Source: Parascedosporium putredinis (lineage: Eukaryota; Ascomycota; Sordariomycetes; Microascales; Microascaceae). Taken from it: 64,000 nt of DNA. Positions 12,100-24,143 of the stretch are shown here, in pieces. The notes under the pieces were generated by a model that was not told the DNA's origin, ran no database searches, and saw only the letters and a program-made list of their open reading frames with translations. Made by a program: the position numbers and the translations under genes. Within the stretch, counting starts at the first letter, position 1, and every line of letters begins with the position of its first letter. The stretch spans positions 1,157,051 to 1,221,050 of the forward strand of contig CASHTG010000004.1 of NCBI GenBank assembly GCA_949357655.1, written 5' to 3'.

Positions 12100-15000
12100 A
12101 TGGCCTCTGTCTCCTCTACCCGGAAGGCAACCATGGGCACTCACGACTCCTCCACGGGAGTTCTGAAACCATTGTCGATTCGAATGCGGCCCCGGCAGCT
12201 GTCAGCTCTCCCGGCGTGCCTTCCCAGCCCACGACAACCGTTCCTCCGGACACAATGACGCAAGCTCCAGATCGGACAAGCTGGTGTCTGGCCAGGATAC
12301 CGAAATAGACGATGCGGACGAAATGGAGGAGATGGAGCGACGCCACTCCATCGTGCGGGACCTTGCCCGGCAGTATACGCGAAACTCCACGGCCAACGGC
12401 CAAGTCGGCGCGGGCGGCCTATTCCAACCCAGCAGCACGGACTCCGCTCTAGATCCACACAGCGAGAAGTTTAACGCCCGGGCTTGGGCAGCCGCCCTCG
12501 CGCACTCCGTATCCGAGCACGGAAGCGGGTTCCGCCAAAGCGGCCTGTGCTTCCAAGGCATGAACGTGTTTGGATACGGCGCCGAAACCGACTACCAGAA
12601 GGACGTCGGCAACGTCTGGCTCGAGGCTTCGAGCATGCTCCGAAACTTGACGTCGAGCTCGCGCGGAAAGCGACGCATTGACATCCTCAAGGGCTTCGAC
12701 GGAGTCGTCAAGGCTGGCGAGATGCTCGTGGTGCTTGGACCACCCGGCTCCGGCTGCTCCACGTTCCTCAAGACCATCTCCGGCGAGACCAACGGCCTCT
12801 ACGTCGACGAGAGCACTTACTTCAACTACCAAGGAATCACCGCCGAGGAAATGCACAAAGACCATCGAGGAGAGACCATCTATACCGCCGAAGTCGACGT
12901 CCACTTCCCCATGCTCTCGGTCGGTGACACGCTTACCTTTGCGTCCCGGGCAAGATGCCCTCGAAGCCTCCCGCCCGGTGTCAGCCGCAACGAATACTGC
13001 GACCACCTACGCGATGTCATCATGGCCATGTACGGTATCAGCCACACCGTCAACACCCAGGTCGGAGACAACTATATCCGCGGCGTGTCCGGCGGAGAAC
13101 GAAAACGTGTGACGATTGCCGAGGCGACGCTTTCCAACGCGCCGTTCCAGTGCTGGGATAACTCGACCCGTGGCCTCGACTCTGCCAATGCCATCGAGTT
13201 TTGCAAGACGCTCCGTCTCCAATCCGAGCTCTTTGGACAGACCTGCGCGGTATCCATCTACCAGTCTCCCCAAAGCGCGTACGATTTGTTCGATAAAGCT
13301 CTCGTGATTTACGAAGGCCGCCAAATCTTCTTCGGCCCCGCAGGCCAAGCTCGGGAATATTTCATCAACCTTGGGTTCGACTGTCCCGATCGACAGACAA
13401 CGCCTGACTTCTTGACCTCGATGACCGCACCGTCCGAAAGGGTTGTCCGTCCTGGTTGGGAAAACCGTGTCCCGCGGACACCTGATGAGTTCGCGGCGCG
13501 ATGGAGGGAGAGCCGGGAATATCAGCTGTGCCTCCAAGAAGTCGCCGAGTACAAGGACCAATTCCTCTCAACGGCGACAGCGCCGTCGCGTTCCGCGAGC
13601 ACAAGCAGCAGACCCAAGCGAAGCGTCAGCGCGTCAAATCGCCGTTCACGCTCTCCTACCGCCAGCAGGTAAACCTGTGTCTTTGGCGGGGTTGGAAACG
13701 ACTCCTCGGCTCTCCCGGCCTCACAGTTTTCGCCCTCATCGCCAACTGCGCCACTGGCCTCATCGTTTCATCTCTCTTCTACAACATTCAGCCCACGACC
13801 GGATCTTTTTATCAGCGAGCTGCCGTGCTCTTCGTTGCCATCCTCTCCAATGCCTTCTCTAGCGCGCTAGAGATCCTTACCCAGTACTCCCAGCGACCAA
13901 TCGTTGAGAAACATGCCCGCTACGCCTTCTACCACCCATCCGCAGAGTCGTTCTCGTCCATCCTTGTTGACATGCCGTACAAGATCTCCAACACCATCTG
14001 CTACAACCTCATCTTGTATTTCATGACGAACCTGAACAGGGAGCCCGGTGCCTTCTTCTTCTTCCTCTTTGTCTCGTTTCTCATGGTGTTGGCCATGTCA
14101 GGTATCTTCCGGACAATGTAAGTTCAGCCAAATATAAACAAGTCAATAATGCCCCTCCGCTCACAGATCGTTTTCTTTTTCTTTAGTGCTGCGAGCTCCC
14201 GAACCCTTTCCCAGGCCATGGTCCCCGCATCTATCTTGATTCTTGCCCTGGTTATCTTCACTGGCTTCGTCATTCCAGTCGACTACATGCTCGGGTGGTG
14301 TCGTTGGATCAACTACCTCGACCCCGTGGCGTATGGATTCGAAGCTCTCATGATTAACGAATTTCACAACCGGGATTTCTCGTGCGATCAATTGGTCCCG
14401 AACCCTGCCATCGAGGGGTATGCAGACGTCGGTGCAATGAACCGGGCCTGTTCCGCCGTCGGTGCCGTTCCGGGAGAGTCCTTTGTCAGCGGGGATGCAT
14501 ACATCAACTCGCAATACAAGTACTTCCACAGCCACAAGTGGCGAAACGTGGGAATCGTCATCGCCTTCGTTCTCTTCTTCCATGCTGTTTATATCCTTGC
14601 CACCGAATTCGTCACGGCCAAGAAGTCCAAGGGCGAAGTCCTCGTCTTCCGTCGCGGCCACATGCCTGCCGTCTCGCGAGGAAAGGGTGATTCCGAGGCA
14701 GCCAGCGCCAATGCCATTACTACTGTAGACAAGGTCTCCAGTGACGCAGACAGCGGGAAGATCCAGGGTTCTTCAAGTGTCTTCCATTGGAACGACGTTT
14801 GCTACGATATCACGATCAAAGGTGAGCCCCGACGTATTCTTGATCATGTCGACGGCTGGGTTAAGCCTGGAACCTTGACGGCACTTATGGGTGTTTCCGG
14901 CGCCGGAAAGACGACACTACTGGATTGTCTCGCAGACCGCATCTCCATGGGAGTTATCACTGGAGAGATGTTGGTCGACGGGAAGATTCGCGATCACTCC

Positions 15001-16718
15001 TTCCAACGAAAGACCGGCTACGTTCAACAACAGGATCTCCACCTCGAAACAAGCACTGTTCGCGAGGCATTGACATTCAGCGCTCTTCTTCGACAGCCAG
15101 CATCCACGCCACGAGAGGAAAAGATTGCCTATGTGGATGAGGTCATCAAGTTATTGGACATGCAGGAATATGCAGATGCCGTCGTGGGTATTCTCGGCGA
15201 AGGCTTGAACGTGGAACAGCGGAAGCGCCTCACAATTGGTGTTGAGTTGGCGGCTAAACCACCACTCCTGTTGTTTGTGGACGAACCCACTTCTGGATTA
15301 GACTCCCAAACATCTTGGGCGATTTTAGACCTGCTTGAAAAGCTATCAAAGGCTGGACAGTCTATCCTCTGCACGATTCATCAACCCTCCGCCATGCTGT
15401 TTCAACGTTTCGACCGCCTGCTTTTCTTAGCAAAGGGAGGTAGAACCGTCTATTTCGGGGACATCGGACAGGATTCCAAAACCTTGACCGGCTATTTTGA
15501 GAAGAACGGCTCAGGCCCCTGTCCTAAGGGTGCGAACCCGGCTGAGTGGATGCTTGAGGTCATCGGTGCTGCCCCTGGCTCCCACACCGACCTTGACTGG
15601 CACAAGGTGTGGCGTGACAGCCCAGAGTATAACTCTGTCTATACTGAGCTCCAAACCCTCAAAGACCAAGGAAACAACGGCACAGCAGCGCACGATAACG
15701 ACCCAGGCTCATACCGCGAGTTCGCCGCTCCTTTTGGCAACAGCTCGGCGTCGCTACCCAGCGTGTTTTCGAGCAGTACTGGCGTACCCCTCCTACATCT
15801 ACTCCAAGGCCGCGCTTTGTATCGCTGTTGCCCTCTTCATCGGACTCGTCTTCCTCAACGCCCCTCTCTCAATCCAGGGCCTCCAGAACCAAATGTTTGC
15901 CATATTCAACATCTTGACCATCTTCGGCCAGCTTGTGCAGCAACAAATGCCACACTTTGTAACCCAGCGTGCGCTCTACGAGGTGCGAGAGCGACCGTCC
16001 AAGACCTATAGTTGGAAGGTATTCATGCTCTCTCAGATTATCGTGGAGATTCCCTGGAACACTCTAATGTCCGTCTTGATGTTCGTGTGCGTCTACTACC
16101 CCGTCGGGTTTAACAAGAATGCGACAGAGGCAGGGCAGACTGTTGAGCGCGGTGGCCTCATGTGGCTTCTGTTTTGGCAGTTCCTCATCTTCACTTGCAC
16201 CTTCGCCCACGCCTGCATTGCCATCACTGATACAGCAGAGGCAGGCGGAAACTTGGCCAACGTCCTCTTCATGCTTTGCCTACTTTTCTGCGGTGTTCTC
16301 GCGGGCCCCGATACCCTTCCTGGTTTCTGGATCTTCATGTATCGGTTGTCGCCGTTCACGTATCTGGTGTCGGCCATCATGGCTACCGGGCTTGCGAATG
16401 CCGAGGTTACCTGTGCATCGAACGAATACTCCGTCTTTGATCCCCTCCGGTATGAGCTGCGGCGAATATCTTCAGAATTACACTGCAATCGCCGGCGGCT
16501 ATGTCCTCAACGAGGATGCTACTTCCGACTGTAACTTTTGCCAAATCAGGGACACCAACGTGTTCCTGAGCAGCATCAGCTCCAACTACGATAATAGGTG
16601 GAGGGACTGGGGAATCGGCATGGCTTTTATCGTCTTCAACATTGCTGCCTCTTTGGCACTCTACTGGCTTGTTCGTATGCCAAAGGGGAAGAAGATGAAG
16701 AAGACGAAAAAGGAGTAG
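12100..16718 (+). CDS. Full-size PDR/CDR-type ABC transporter (ABCG), about 1,500 aa, several frame breaks
   Basis: Plasma-membrane drug or metabolite exporter with the (NBD-TMD)x2 layout of the pleiotropic drug resistance family. The N-terminal NBD has GPPGSGCSTFLKT (Walker A with the Cys-for-Lys change usual in this family) and VSGGERKRVTIAE. The first TMD includes FALIANCATGLIVSSLFY. An intron with donor GTAAGT at 14119 and acceptor TTTAG near 14186 rejoins FRTI to AASSRTLSQAMVPAS. The C-terminal NBD has canonical GVSGAGKTTLLDCLA, LNVEQRKRLTIGVEL and LLLFVDEPTSGLDSQT. The second TMD ends in WYLVRMP-like sequence and a lysine tail. Frame switches fit one-base losses at 12156-12158, 12254-12255, 13564-13565, T4 15732-15735 and C4 15787-15790; C4 16442-16445 needs either one base fewer or two more. 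The start at 12100 (MASVSSTRKATMG) is the first ATG in the leading frame. Confidence 0.93.
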
Positions 16719-17261
16719 GCTTCTCTTGCAGAGCGTGAACCATCAAACCACACCACCACATTTCATTAGACCTCAATGTTCACAAATGAATCCATATATT
16801 TCCCTATGTCATACTAGATTAGAACTCTATGATAGATTTTATTTTCTTACCACTTTTGCCTGCAGCTGGATTCCCTCTGTCGCCAAATTCCGTTTTCTCG
16901 TTATAATATTCTAATACGCTCTATTTATCTAAATTTATCCGCGTCTTCTATTCTCGTGTTCACGCCTAAACGTTCGGAAGTCTACCATATACCTACACTT
17001 TTTATGGTCTTCTGGTCATATCAGTTATTACATGCTGACTTTTTAATGCATATAATCGGAAGGGGAAGTGGATTAGCATGGTTTTTGAAACATCGTAAAT
17101 CACATCTTGTTGAGATGTAAGGATTAAACCACCATATATATAAAGGGTCACAACTATGACATCGCCCTCAAATCTTGCATAGTAATTAAGTACAACCCTT
17201 CTTTCCGACCACACTTCAATATGAGCCAAGATCCGTTATAGTCACTACCCTCCCCATCTTA
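16719..17261. other. Intergenic, convergent 3' ends, AT-rich
   Basis: About 540 AT-rich bases between the stop codons of the transporter and the minus-strand hydrolase. The TATATATAAAG at 17136-17147 and scattered TATA stretches look like 3' untranslated or terminator sequence. No gene is seen. Confidence 0.5.
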
Positions 17262-17846
17262 TCAACCAAAGAACTCGATTGCCTGGTTGCCTAGAGATTG
17301 TTGCCCCGCAGTATTCGCGTGGCAGCCATCCGCTACTTCGCCTTGGCGAAGCAAGAAGGAACCGGGATAGGTTACGTTGAGGGCAGGGTCCTCGGCAGCC
17401 TGCTTGGCGAGACTATCTGTCAGCTCAGGTCCATCGGCGCCGGCGAGGAAGCAGGTTTGCCCCGGCTCATAGAGCGGTTGGCCTGTAATGTAGATTTCGG
17501 CGTCCGGTGCGGCGTGTTGACGCGCATTCTCGATCAGCTGTGTAACTTCCTGCATTGTTGCGCCAGCCTGTGCAAAGATGCAAATCTGCACCCAGACGGC
17601 GGTGGGTTTGCCATTTTGGGTTGCCTGGCGGTCAAATAGCTGCCATGATGCCGAATTCGGGCTCGTCCACGACTGGACCACCATTGCACCGGTGCCGTAC
17701 GGGGCCCACAAGCGCTCTCCGCCGACAGCAACGTAGCCCTGAGCCACGTTCTCGGCCATGGAGCAGCCGATAAAGCCCATTGTGCGAGACTGCGCCAGAG
17801 CAACCGAGCTAGCCGAAATGAGGTAGAAAAGGTGAGAGAGAATCAT
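17262..17846 (-). CDS. Secreted SGNH/GDSL-like hydrolase
   Basis: An uninterrupted 194-residue protein. MILSHLFYLISASSVALAQS is a signal peptide with likely cleavage after ALA. The mature part starts with MGFIGCSMAENVAQGY, where the Ser sits in the block-I position, followed by GTGAMVVQSWTSPNSASW, EIYITGQPLYEPGQTC and a C-terminal DGCHANTAGQQSLGNQAIEFFG. The DGCH resembles the Asp-x-x-His catalytic pair of SGNH hydrolases. This supports a small secreted esterase that may act on plant or cell-wall acyl groups, but the exact family is inferred from motifs only. The gene is divergent from a Zn2Cys6 regulator that starts about 1.15 kb away. No frame break is present. Confidence 0.7.
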   Translation of the reverse strand: MILSHLFYLISASSVALAQSRTMGFIGCSMAENVAQGYVAVGGERLWAPYGTGAMVVQSWTSPNSASWQLFDRQATQNGKPTAVWVQICIFAQAGATMQEVTQLIENARQHAAPDAEIYITGQPLYEPGQTCFLAGADGPELTDSLAKQAAEDPALNVTYPGSFLLRQGEVADGCHANTAGQQSLGNQAIEFFG

Positions 17847-17964
17847 AGTGTAGGTTAGGGATGTGGGTCGAGGGTTTAAGTGATTGAGAATCAGTTTGCT
17901 TCAGCGTTGTCGGTCGTGCGAGGTGCTCAGCTCATCTTGTCATTCGGACTTGCGCAAGGTGTCT

Positions 17965-17972
17965 TATTTATA
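17965..17972 (-). promoter_or_regulatory. TATA box of the SGNH-like hydrolase
   Basis: The minus strand reads TATAAATA here, about 119 bases upstream of the start codon at 17846. Spacing and sequence fit a core promoter. Confidence 0.55.
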
Positions 17973-18503
17973 CACGAGGCCGACTCAGTCTACGGGAAAA
18001 GCGGGCTACTGACATTTGCGCGTCGTCAACCATAGATGGCATAGATACTATGGACAATGCATTCAGCCACCAGGCGACGGCATCGACATGACTTCCTATT
18101 GCCCGTGTGTTGATCCTTGGGCCTGTTGTTTCCTGTAGGTAATTTGTTCCATATCAAGTGATAATTACCCTGACCCATATCTTCGTCTCAGAGAGCTGAA
18201 ATTTGTAAAAACCCCAATTATACGTATAAATGAATTTCGAGTTACTTACAGTTCAAAATCCGCCTTCTCCAACTTCGGAGCATTGGCCGGCAGCCTCACC
18301 GGCAGTGTGAAGCGGCACTTAGTCACCCTCTCCGCTGTGTTCGATTTAGATAGAAGGACAACCACTTGAGCCTCCACACAGAAACACGCGTTTTGAAGAA
18401 AAATCGGCCATTGGGAGACAGGTTCAATGTTTGAGAAGTAGTGTTGATATTGGAGCCAAACCGCCATCTTCCTCCGCTTCATCAAGCATTATTCGCTTGG
18501 GCA

Positions 18504-18699
18504 CTTGGAAGACCCAACGGTGACCAGCCGCCAGCCGATGGACGGGAGCGGCTATGATTGGTTGGTGTCGTGAGATGAAGCCTGTTTTGGCCTAGCGTGC
18601 CAATCATCCAGGCTCTTGGAAGACTCCACAGTTGACACGGGAAGTGGAAGCGTCCATGATTCGCCGGCGCGCGAATTCAGGCCGTTTTTGGCCTAGTGC
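18504..18699. repeat. Imperfect tandem duplication (period about 110 bp) in a divergent promoter
   Basis: Two related blocks lie at 18504-18599 and 18614-18699. Both begin CTTGGAAGAC, share a GG(A)AGCGxC(TC)ATGATT core and end in TTTTGGCCTA followed by G-rich or GTGC sequence. Numerous substitutions and small gaps separate the copies. The duplication sits between the divergent SGNH-like hydrolase and the Zn2Cys6 regulator, where duplicated operator-like segments could matter. Confidence 0.6.
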
Positions 18700-18996
18700 A
18701 TTCATCTGAAATGAACACCCACCCACACGATGCATTAATCTAATACCGGCGAAGTCAGGGGACGTCACTGCCATGCCATAGACTTGGTTCGGTTATGAAA
18801 CACTGTTGGTCTCTATTGCACTGAACATATTAGCCGACGGACAGCTAATAAGAGAAATCATGTTCTGCTATATAGAGATAGGTCTGGAGTGGCTTGGGCC
18901 ACGACATCATATCTTAAAGCGTTCCACCGCTCCCGAAGAAGCCTGAATTCGCGCCCATTCCAATTATTGCAAAATCTAACCATTGTTTGAGGGATC

Positions 18997-20629
18997 ATGG
19001 TCGGAGTCCCAGGCCGCTCAAAAGCATGCCTCACCTGTCGAAAGCGAAGAAAAGGGGTGAGTGGATGAACATGCTAAATCACCATACTTTGAGGAGGGGA
19101 GGGACACTCCCTGTCTAACCGTCGGACTAGTGCGATCTCGGAAGACCCGCGTGCCTCCGGTGCAGAGAGGCTGGCTTAAAGTGTGCGGGCTACGATATCA
19201 AACGCGTATTCGTTGTGAGCACGCCTAGCAGCCGACACAATGGCTACAGAGTGCCGCTCGCCGACGCACCTACCACGCCGGGGCACCGTCTTCATCTCAA
19301 TCAAATCTCCAGCGAAATATCGCATCCCCGTCTTTTAACACGGCCGGAGGAAGAAAGGCGATGTATCGATCTTTTTGGGAGGCCTACTTTCCCTCTGGGC
19401 GGCCGATTCCGATGAGCTCCTCTAGGAGCTACACATGCACTTGGACGGTAACTGCACGGGAGCTCTACCAGGATAATGACTCTCTTCGACATGCTTTGTG
19501 GGCCAATTGCCTCTTTGTAATGGGGAAACGCCATGACGCTACATGGATGCTCAAAGAGGGGTCAAGATTGTACGGGAAAGCGTTGGCTGAACTGAGTCAG
19601 TCGTTGGGTGTACTTCAAGGAACGAAAAGAGATACATTGATAGCGACCGTAAAGTTGTTGACTATGTTCGAGGTATGGGCTTGCTATGAAACGACCAAGG
19701 ACTGGCTGCTGATATCGCACATTTACAGGCCTTCTCTCAACAGAGCTCTGGACATACTGGCAATCAATCTCACGACTGGCATCATACTGGCGAGCTTGCG
19801 TTATTCACAGCTAGAACTCCAGAGGCACATATAGATGGCGACGCGCATCACATATTTTGCGATGAGAGAGTGGACATGGTAAGCCAACACCGGAACTTAA
19901 CATGCGTTATTTCGAATCAGTTCTGATGTTGTTTAGGCACTCTCTGCAGTGCTTCGACGGAGGCAGCTGGTGCTCAGCACTCCAGAATGGAAGAGCGTCC
20001 CATGGCAGAGAATACCGAAAAACCTCAAAGACATCCTCGTAGATGTGTTGGTTGACATGCCTAGACTTGTCGAAGACTTCGATAATATGCAGCAGTGCAC
20101 GGAGGAGAGCAAGAAAGAGACGTTGCGGCTCGCGCTGATACAGAAGTGCTGGGAGCACGACGGACAGCTCTCGGCCTGGTTCGGCCTCCTACGCCAGGTG
20201 GCCAATGCCAGTAATACCTCCCGCCCAGAATCTCGTGCAAAGGATGTTGTCACATACGTTGCCCAAGTCCATGGCATGAGTCTATTCTGGGCCACCTCCC
20301 TCATTCTGTATAGCATTCTCTGGATGGCATCTGGGCCACAGGCAGATCTCCCCAATCGTACCGATCCAATGCAACATGCCCACAGACTCGTACAGGCAGT
20401 CGCTATCCTCCTTCAGCCCAACGCCGGACTCTATGGTCAGCAGAGTGCGTGGCTTCTCCTTGAGGTTTGCCGACACTTTGTCACAGCCGGAATTACCTCC
20501 ACGCACGAGAGCGAAATGCTACTTGAGACATTGGAGAGGCTAAAAGATGGCCTAGGCAATGGCTTAACTCGGATGCTTAACACAAATCTTGTAGATCAAA
20601 ATGTAGCGATAGAAGTTACCAGCACCTAA
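18997..20629 (+). CDS. Zn2Cys6 transcription factor, one frame break
   Basis: Fungal binuclear-cluster regulator. The start MVGVPGRSKACLTCRKRRKG is followed by a short intron (GTGAGT donor near 19056, CTAG acceptor near 19130) and CDLGRPACLRCREAGLKC, giving CxxCx6Cx6CxxCx6C. The middle domain includes SFWEAYFPSGRPIP, TCTWTVTARELYQDNDSLRHA and WMLKEGSRLYGKALAEL, characteristic of the Fungal_trans_2 type. An intron (about 19677-19730) joins LLTMFE to AFSQQSSGH; another (about 19880-19936) joins ERVDM to ALSAVLRRR. The frame slips by one base between PEEERRCIDLF and YRSFWEAYF, probably at the A3 near 19354-19356. The protein is about 470 residues. It may control the divergent hydrolase (inference from position). 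Confidence 0.85.
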
Positions 20630-21494
20630 ACTGGGTTGAACGTGCTGAGCACCTACTGTAGGTCGAGAACAGTCTCACAAGGGGGGGTCTCTCCCGCATA
20701 GAGTATCACACATGTGTTCGGCTTTGGACTGGAACAGACGAAGCCCACAGGCAGAAAGGCCGGGTACTGAAATGTGGGCTCAATTGATGAACTCCCGATC
20801 GTCTCCAAGGCGTGTTTGAGGATGTCCCGATGACGATTTTCCATGTTCAGACCCGTTGAAATTCTAGCGACCAGTATTTCAACCCGCTACGCATTTCGGA
20901 GGCTTATTACATGGACCTGTTTTCACTGAGGTTGTGAATCTATGGAGTCGTGTGAGCTGCATCCAGCCACTTGCGATTGCCGTCCGGGAAAGCGGGTGCG
21001 ATATCAGGCGCATGCCTCAAGTACATGTACACTAGCTTTTGAACGACCCACCAAGTCAAGGATAAACAAAATGCGGGGGATACAAAATGGAGAAATGTGG
21101 GAGAAGCAATCTGCGTGGTAATCGCGACTGAAATTTACGCCGCAGCACTTGCTCAATTTCTTCAGCTCTTTGGCGCCCGTGTGAGGTTATTGGTAGGGTG
21201 CTGCGAGAATGACAATCCTGGGGTTCGCCATTGGCTCCAAAGAAATTAAGATGAACGCTGAAAAGACACTGCATGGCTTTGGTGCTTCAATATTTTCCCA
21301 ATCCGGCACACCAGTCCACGATGGGCAAAACCCCTTGACCCCCGGTGGGCGCTTGGTGCATGGTGCCTCTCACGGGCCCGTCATGATAGATAATAAAGCC
21401 GTCAACGCTCACCATTTCGAGACGAGATGCGTCGCGTTGTCTTGCCTCGCCTTCGTCCATTTTCTCGGCCGCGTTAGAGCACTCTCCCATCGAC
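20630..21494. other. Intergenic region before the large membrane protein
   Basis: About 860 bases without a recognised gene. It should contain the regulator's terminator and the promoter of the membrane protein starting at 21495. Confidence 0.5.
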
Positions 21495-23641
21495 ATGACC
21501 GCCCCGCAAGGTCAGCCTGTCAAGCTAGGCCAAGATTCCAAGCCAGTGCAGAATGATCTTTCGCCACTCAAAAGCTGGGCTTCCTAACCATTGCAACACT
21601 TGGAGTGGGTCATCTGGTCATCGCCGGATGTTGTTGTTTCTTGTCCTTTTTGTGGTTCAGCGATGAACAGAATGCGCTTTGGCTTCGGATTGTGACATCC
21701 GACTGGGTCACCAGATCGGTGACCCTCACGGCGCTCATTATTCGCCTCGTCGTTGGTCTGCAGGTCGTCTCTTGTGTCGCGATGCTGTCCGCGATGCTTC
21801 TCGAGGCGTTTGCCGTTCCGCTGCGAGTCGCACCCGCCATCTCGATGATGGCGGCGAATGGCGTGGGCCTCGTGTCGTTTCTCATGAACTGTTTCGCCGG
21901 TGGCTCATCCCGTGGAACTCTAGTTCGCGTAATCGTCGTGGGACTCACGCTCAGCTACTGCCTTCTCCAATTCACCTCCACCATACTTCTGTCTGACGTT
22001 AGCCGAGGCTTTGTCACTGCGCGGATCGATGAACCACAGACCCCCGCTGCCTTGTTCGGCACTGTTGGTCCGCTTGGCGCCGGTATCAATGGTCGATATC
22101 TCTATCGAAAGCCAATTTTCCCGGCCTTCGCGGAGCTAAAGGAAGGCATCGATGGGGGTGTCGAGGAGTCTCTAACAGATAGAACCGCGGACACCGGAAC
22201 AACCCTCCGAGCCTACCTTCCGATCAACGACACTCAGACGAGGCGAGATGTGCAAGACTATACTGGGCCGGCGACGCTTTTCGACAACAGGGTTTTCTGC
22301 ACGAGGCCACTAATTCAGGATCCCTCGTTCTACGCCGAAACCCATCAAAGTGCCCTCGCGTTAACCGGAGAGTTGCGTTTCTCTAGCGTCCTCGGCGACG
22401 ACTTGCCAACGATCCCACGATTCAGCAGGGCAAGCGGAGGCTTGGACACTATACCAATCCTGTGCTCCATGCCGGTCAGGGCTCCTAGGGAAGAATGGTC
22501 CAACGCAGAACAGCTGCCATTGTCGATTTGTCTGCTGCAGTTCGACCCGCTCCTCGGAGGGGTAGCATCTATCATGCATGAAGCTGGCGGTGCGGCCGAA
22601 GAGGACAACTCTGTCGCCACCACGGTGGCCTTTCTTGTCGTGAGCACCGAGGGATACGATGGGTGGTACAACACTTTTGAGCCGTGGGCCAGTTCTCCTC
22701 CACAGTTTACTTCGGAGGAAGATGCAGGTGTATGGACACGCATTAATACCGAGTGGAGGAACTCGAGTGCCCTAGTTACTCTTTGCTATTCATCCATGGC
22801 CCATGTAACTACGGACATTCACGCATATCGGAGCGGGCCTGCAACCTCCGAGCCAACGTCTAAGAGAAACGGCACTCGGCTTGACACAACCGACATTCAA
22901 ACATACTTTGGCAGCGGAGACACGGCTGAACCCTCTAAACGTAGCCTTTTTGATATCGAGCGTAAGAATTCCTGGATTGCTTGGAAAAGTAATGGTAGCT
23001 CAATTATCGAGGAGGAGCTACGTGACAACAGCATCGGGGCTTCAGTGCAAGAGTATCTCACCCTCACCACCGTCAACGGATCTGACCCCAAGATCGCCAA
23101 ATCGATCATGATGGGCGACCTAGTCCAAGTAAGCCTCAATGACGAAGCGATCCTCGGCGCACAGAGTGCCGTGTTCTCCGATACCTTGAAGAAGACGAGA
23201 AACCCCGCGAAAGCGGTTCAGTCGTTCTTGGCGATGCAGCAGAGCCTCTCATACTACGACTACCTCGACCACTTCAACATTTACCGACCCTCGACATCCC
23301 GAATCAACTCTCCCGTAACAAGGCCTGTCGGTAGAACCTTTTTCTTTGTCGCTGTGGCCACGATAGCTTTCCACCTTGTCGTGGTGGTTCTGATTACTGT
23401 TTTCTTCCTTGCCAGAGTCCGCTGGATAACAATTGGTAGCCCTTGGCAATGCCTCGTACACCTCAACGGTCAAGAAATGCAGCGAGTGGTTACGGATATG
23501 GGACTGGTACGAAATGACGACGAAGCAGTAGACAAGTTACGCAAAGTAGGACTAGAAAAGGAGTTCGTGGGACTGACAGAATCAGACGAAGGGATTCGGA
23601 TCCTGAGGATGAGAAAAAGCACGACGGTATCTCAGCCATAA
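21495..23641 (+). CDS. Large multi-pass membrane protein of unknown function, one frame break near the N-terminus
   Basis: About 715 residues. The start at 21495 (MTAPQGQPVKLGQDSKPV) runs into a stop unless one G is added to the G3 at 21577-21579, which then gives WGFLTIATLGVGHLVIAG. The N-terminal part has four hydrophobic spans, around LGVGHLVIAGCCCFLSF, LTALIIRLVVGLQVVSC, ISMMAANGVGLVSFLM and VIVVGLTLSYCLLQF. A roughly 400-residue region with N-glycosylation sequons (NDT, NSS, NGT, NGS) follows. One C-terminal span, FFFVAVATIAFHLVVVVLIT, is followed by a charged cytoplasmic tail. This architecture (TM bundle, large outer domain, final TM) recurs in the gene at 60.5 kb. I recognise no named domain, and the function is unknown. 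Confidence 0.8.
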
Positions 23642-24143
23642 TACAGGTCCTATATAGACCAGGGTAACCAGAGTTTTAGTACGCCAGTAATATATCCTAT
23701 ACTGGCCAGTTGGCCGGTTTCTACGCATCTACCTCCTTATTACTGACCGGTATCTGATTGTGGACTGTTTGTACTGGGCTAAATAGCGCTTAATTGTTCG
23801 TAATGTTCTACGCCTTTTTACTGAAGATTCTGAGGGGGATAGCTAGGTATGTTAGAAATCTGAACGGCGGTTGTCTATTCAACACTTTTTCTGCAACCTA
23901 AGCAAGACAACTCTTAGAGAGGAGGTACTGCGGTATCTAAGAATCCTCTCCATGCATAGATCATGATGTCACAGGGAAAAATTCTGGGTGAGTCTGATAA
24001 ATTTCTTGGTTGGGGCCTAGTCGGCTAGCGTGATGCTCGGACTTGTGGTGAGCAACCAAGACCACTTGTCTTTCTCTCATTTTCTCCTCTTGTCATCCTC
24101 TCCTCTTGTCCGCAAGCAAAGGACTGAATTAAGTTCCTTGCAC
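23642..24143. other. Intergenic, convergent 3' ends
   Basis: 500 AT-rich bases between two stop codons facing each other. No gene is seen. Confidence 0.5.

Noticed and set aside
12449..13561. Long minus-strand open frames opposite the ABC transporter
   Set aside because: They are shadows of a GC-rich coding strand; all transporter motifs are on the plus strand.
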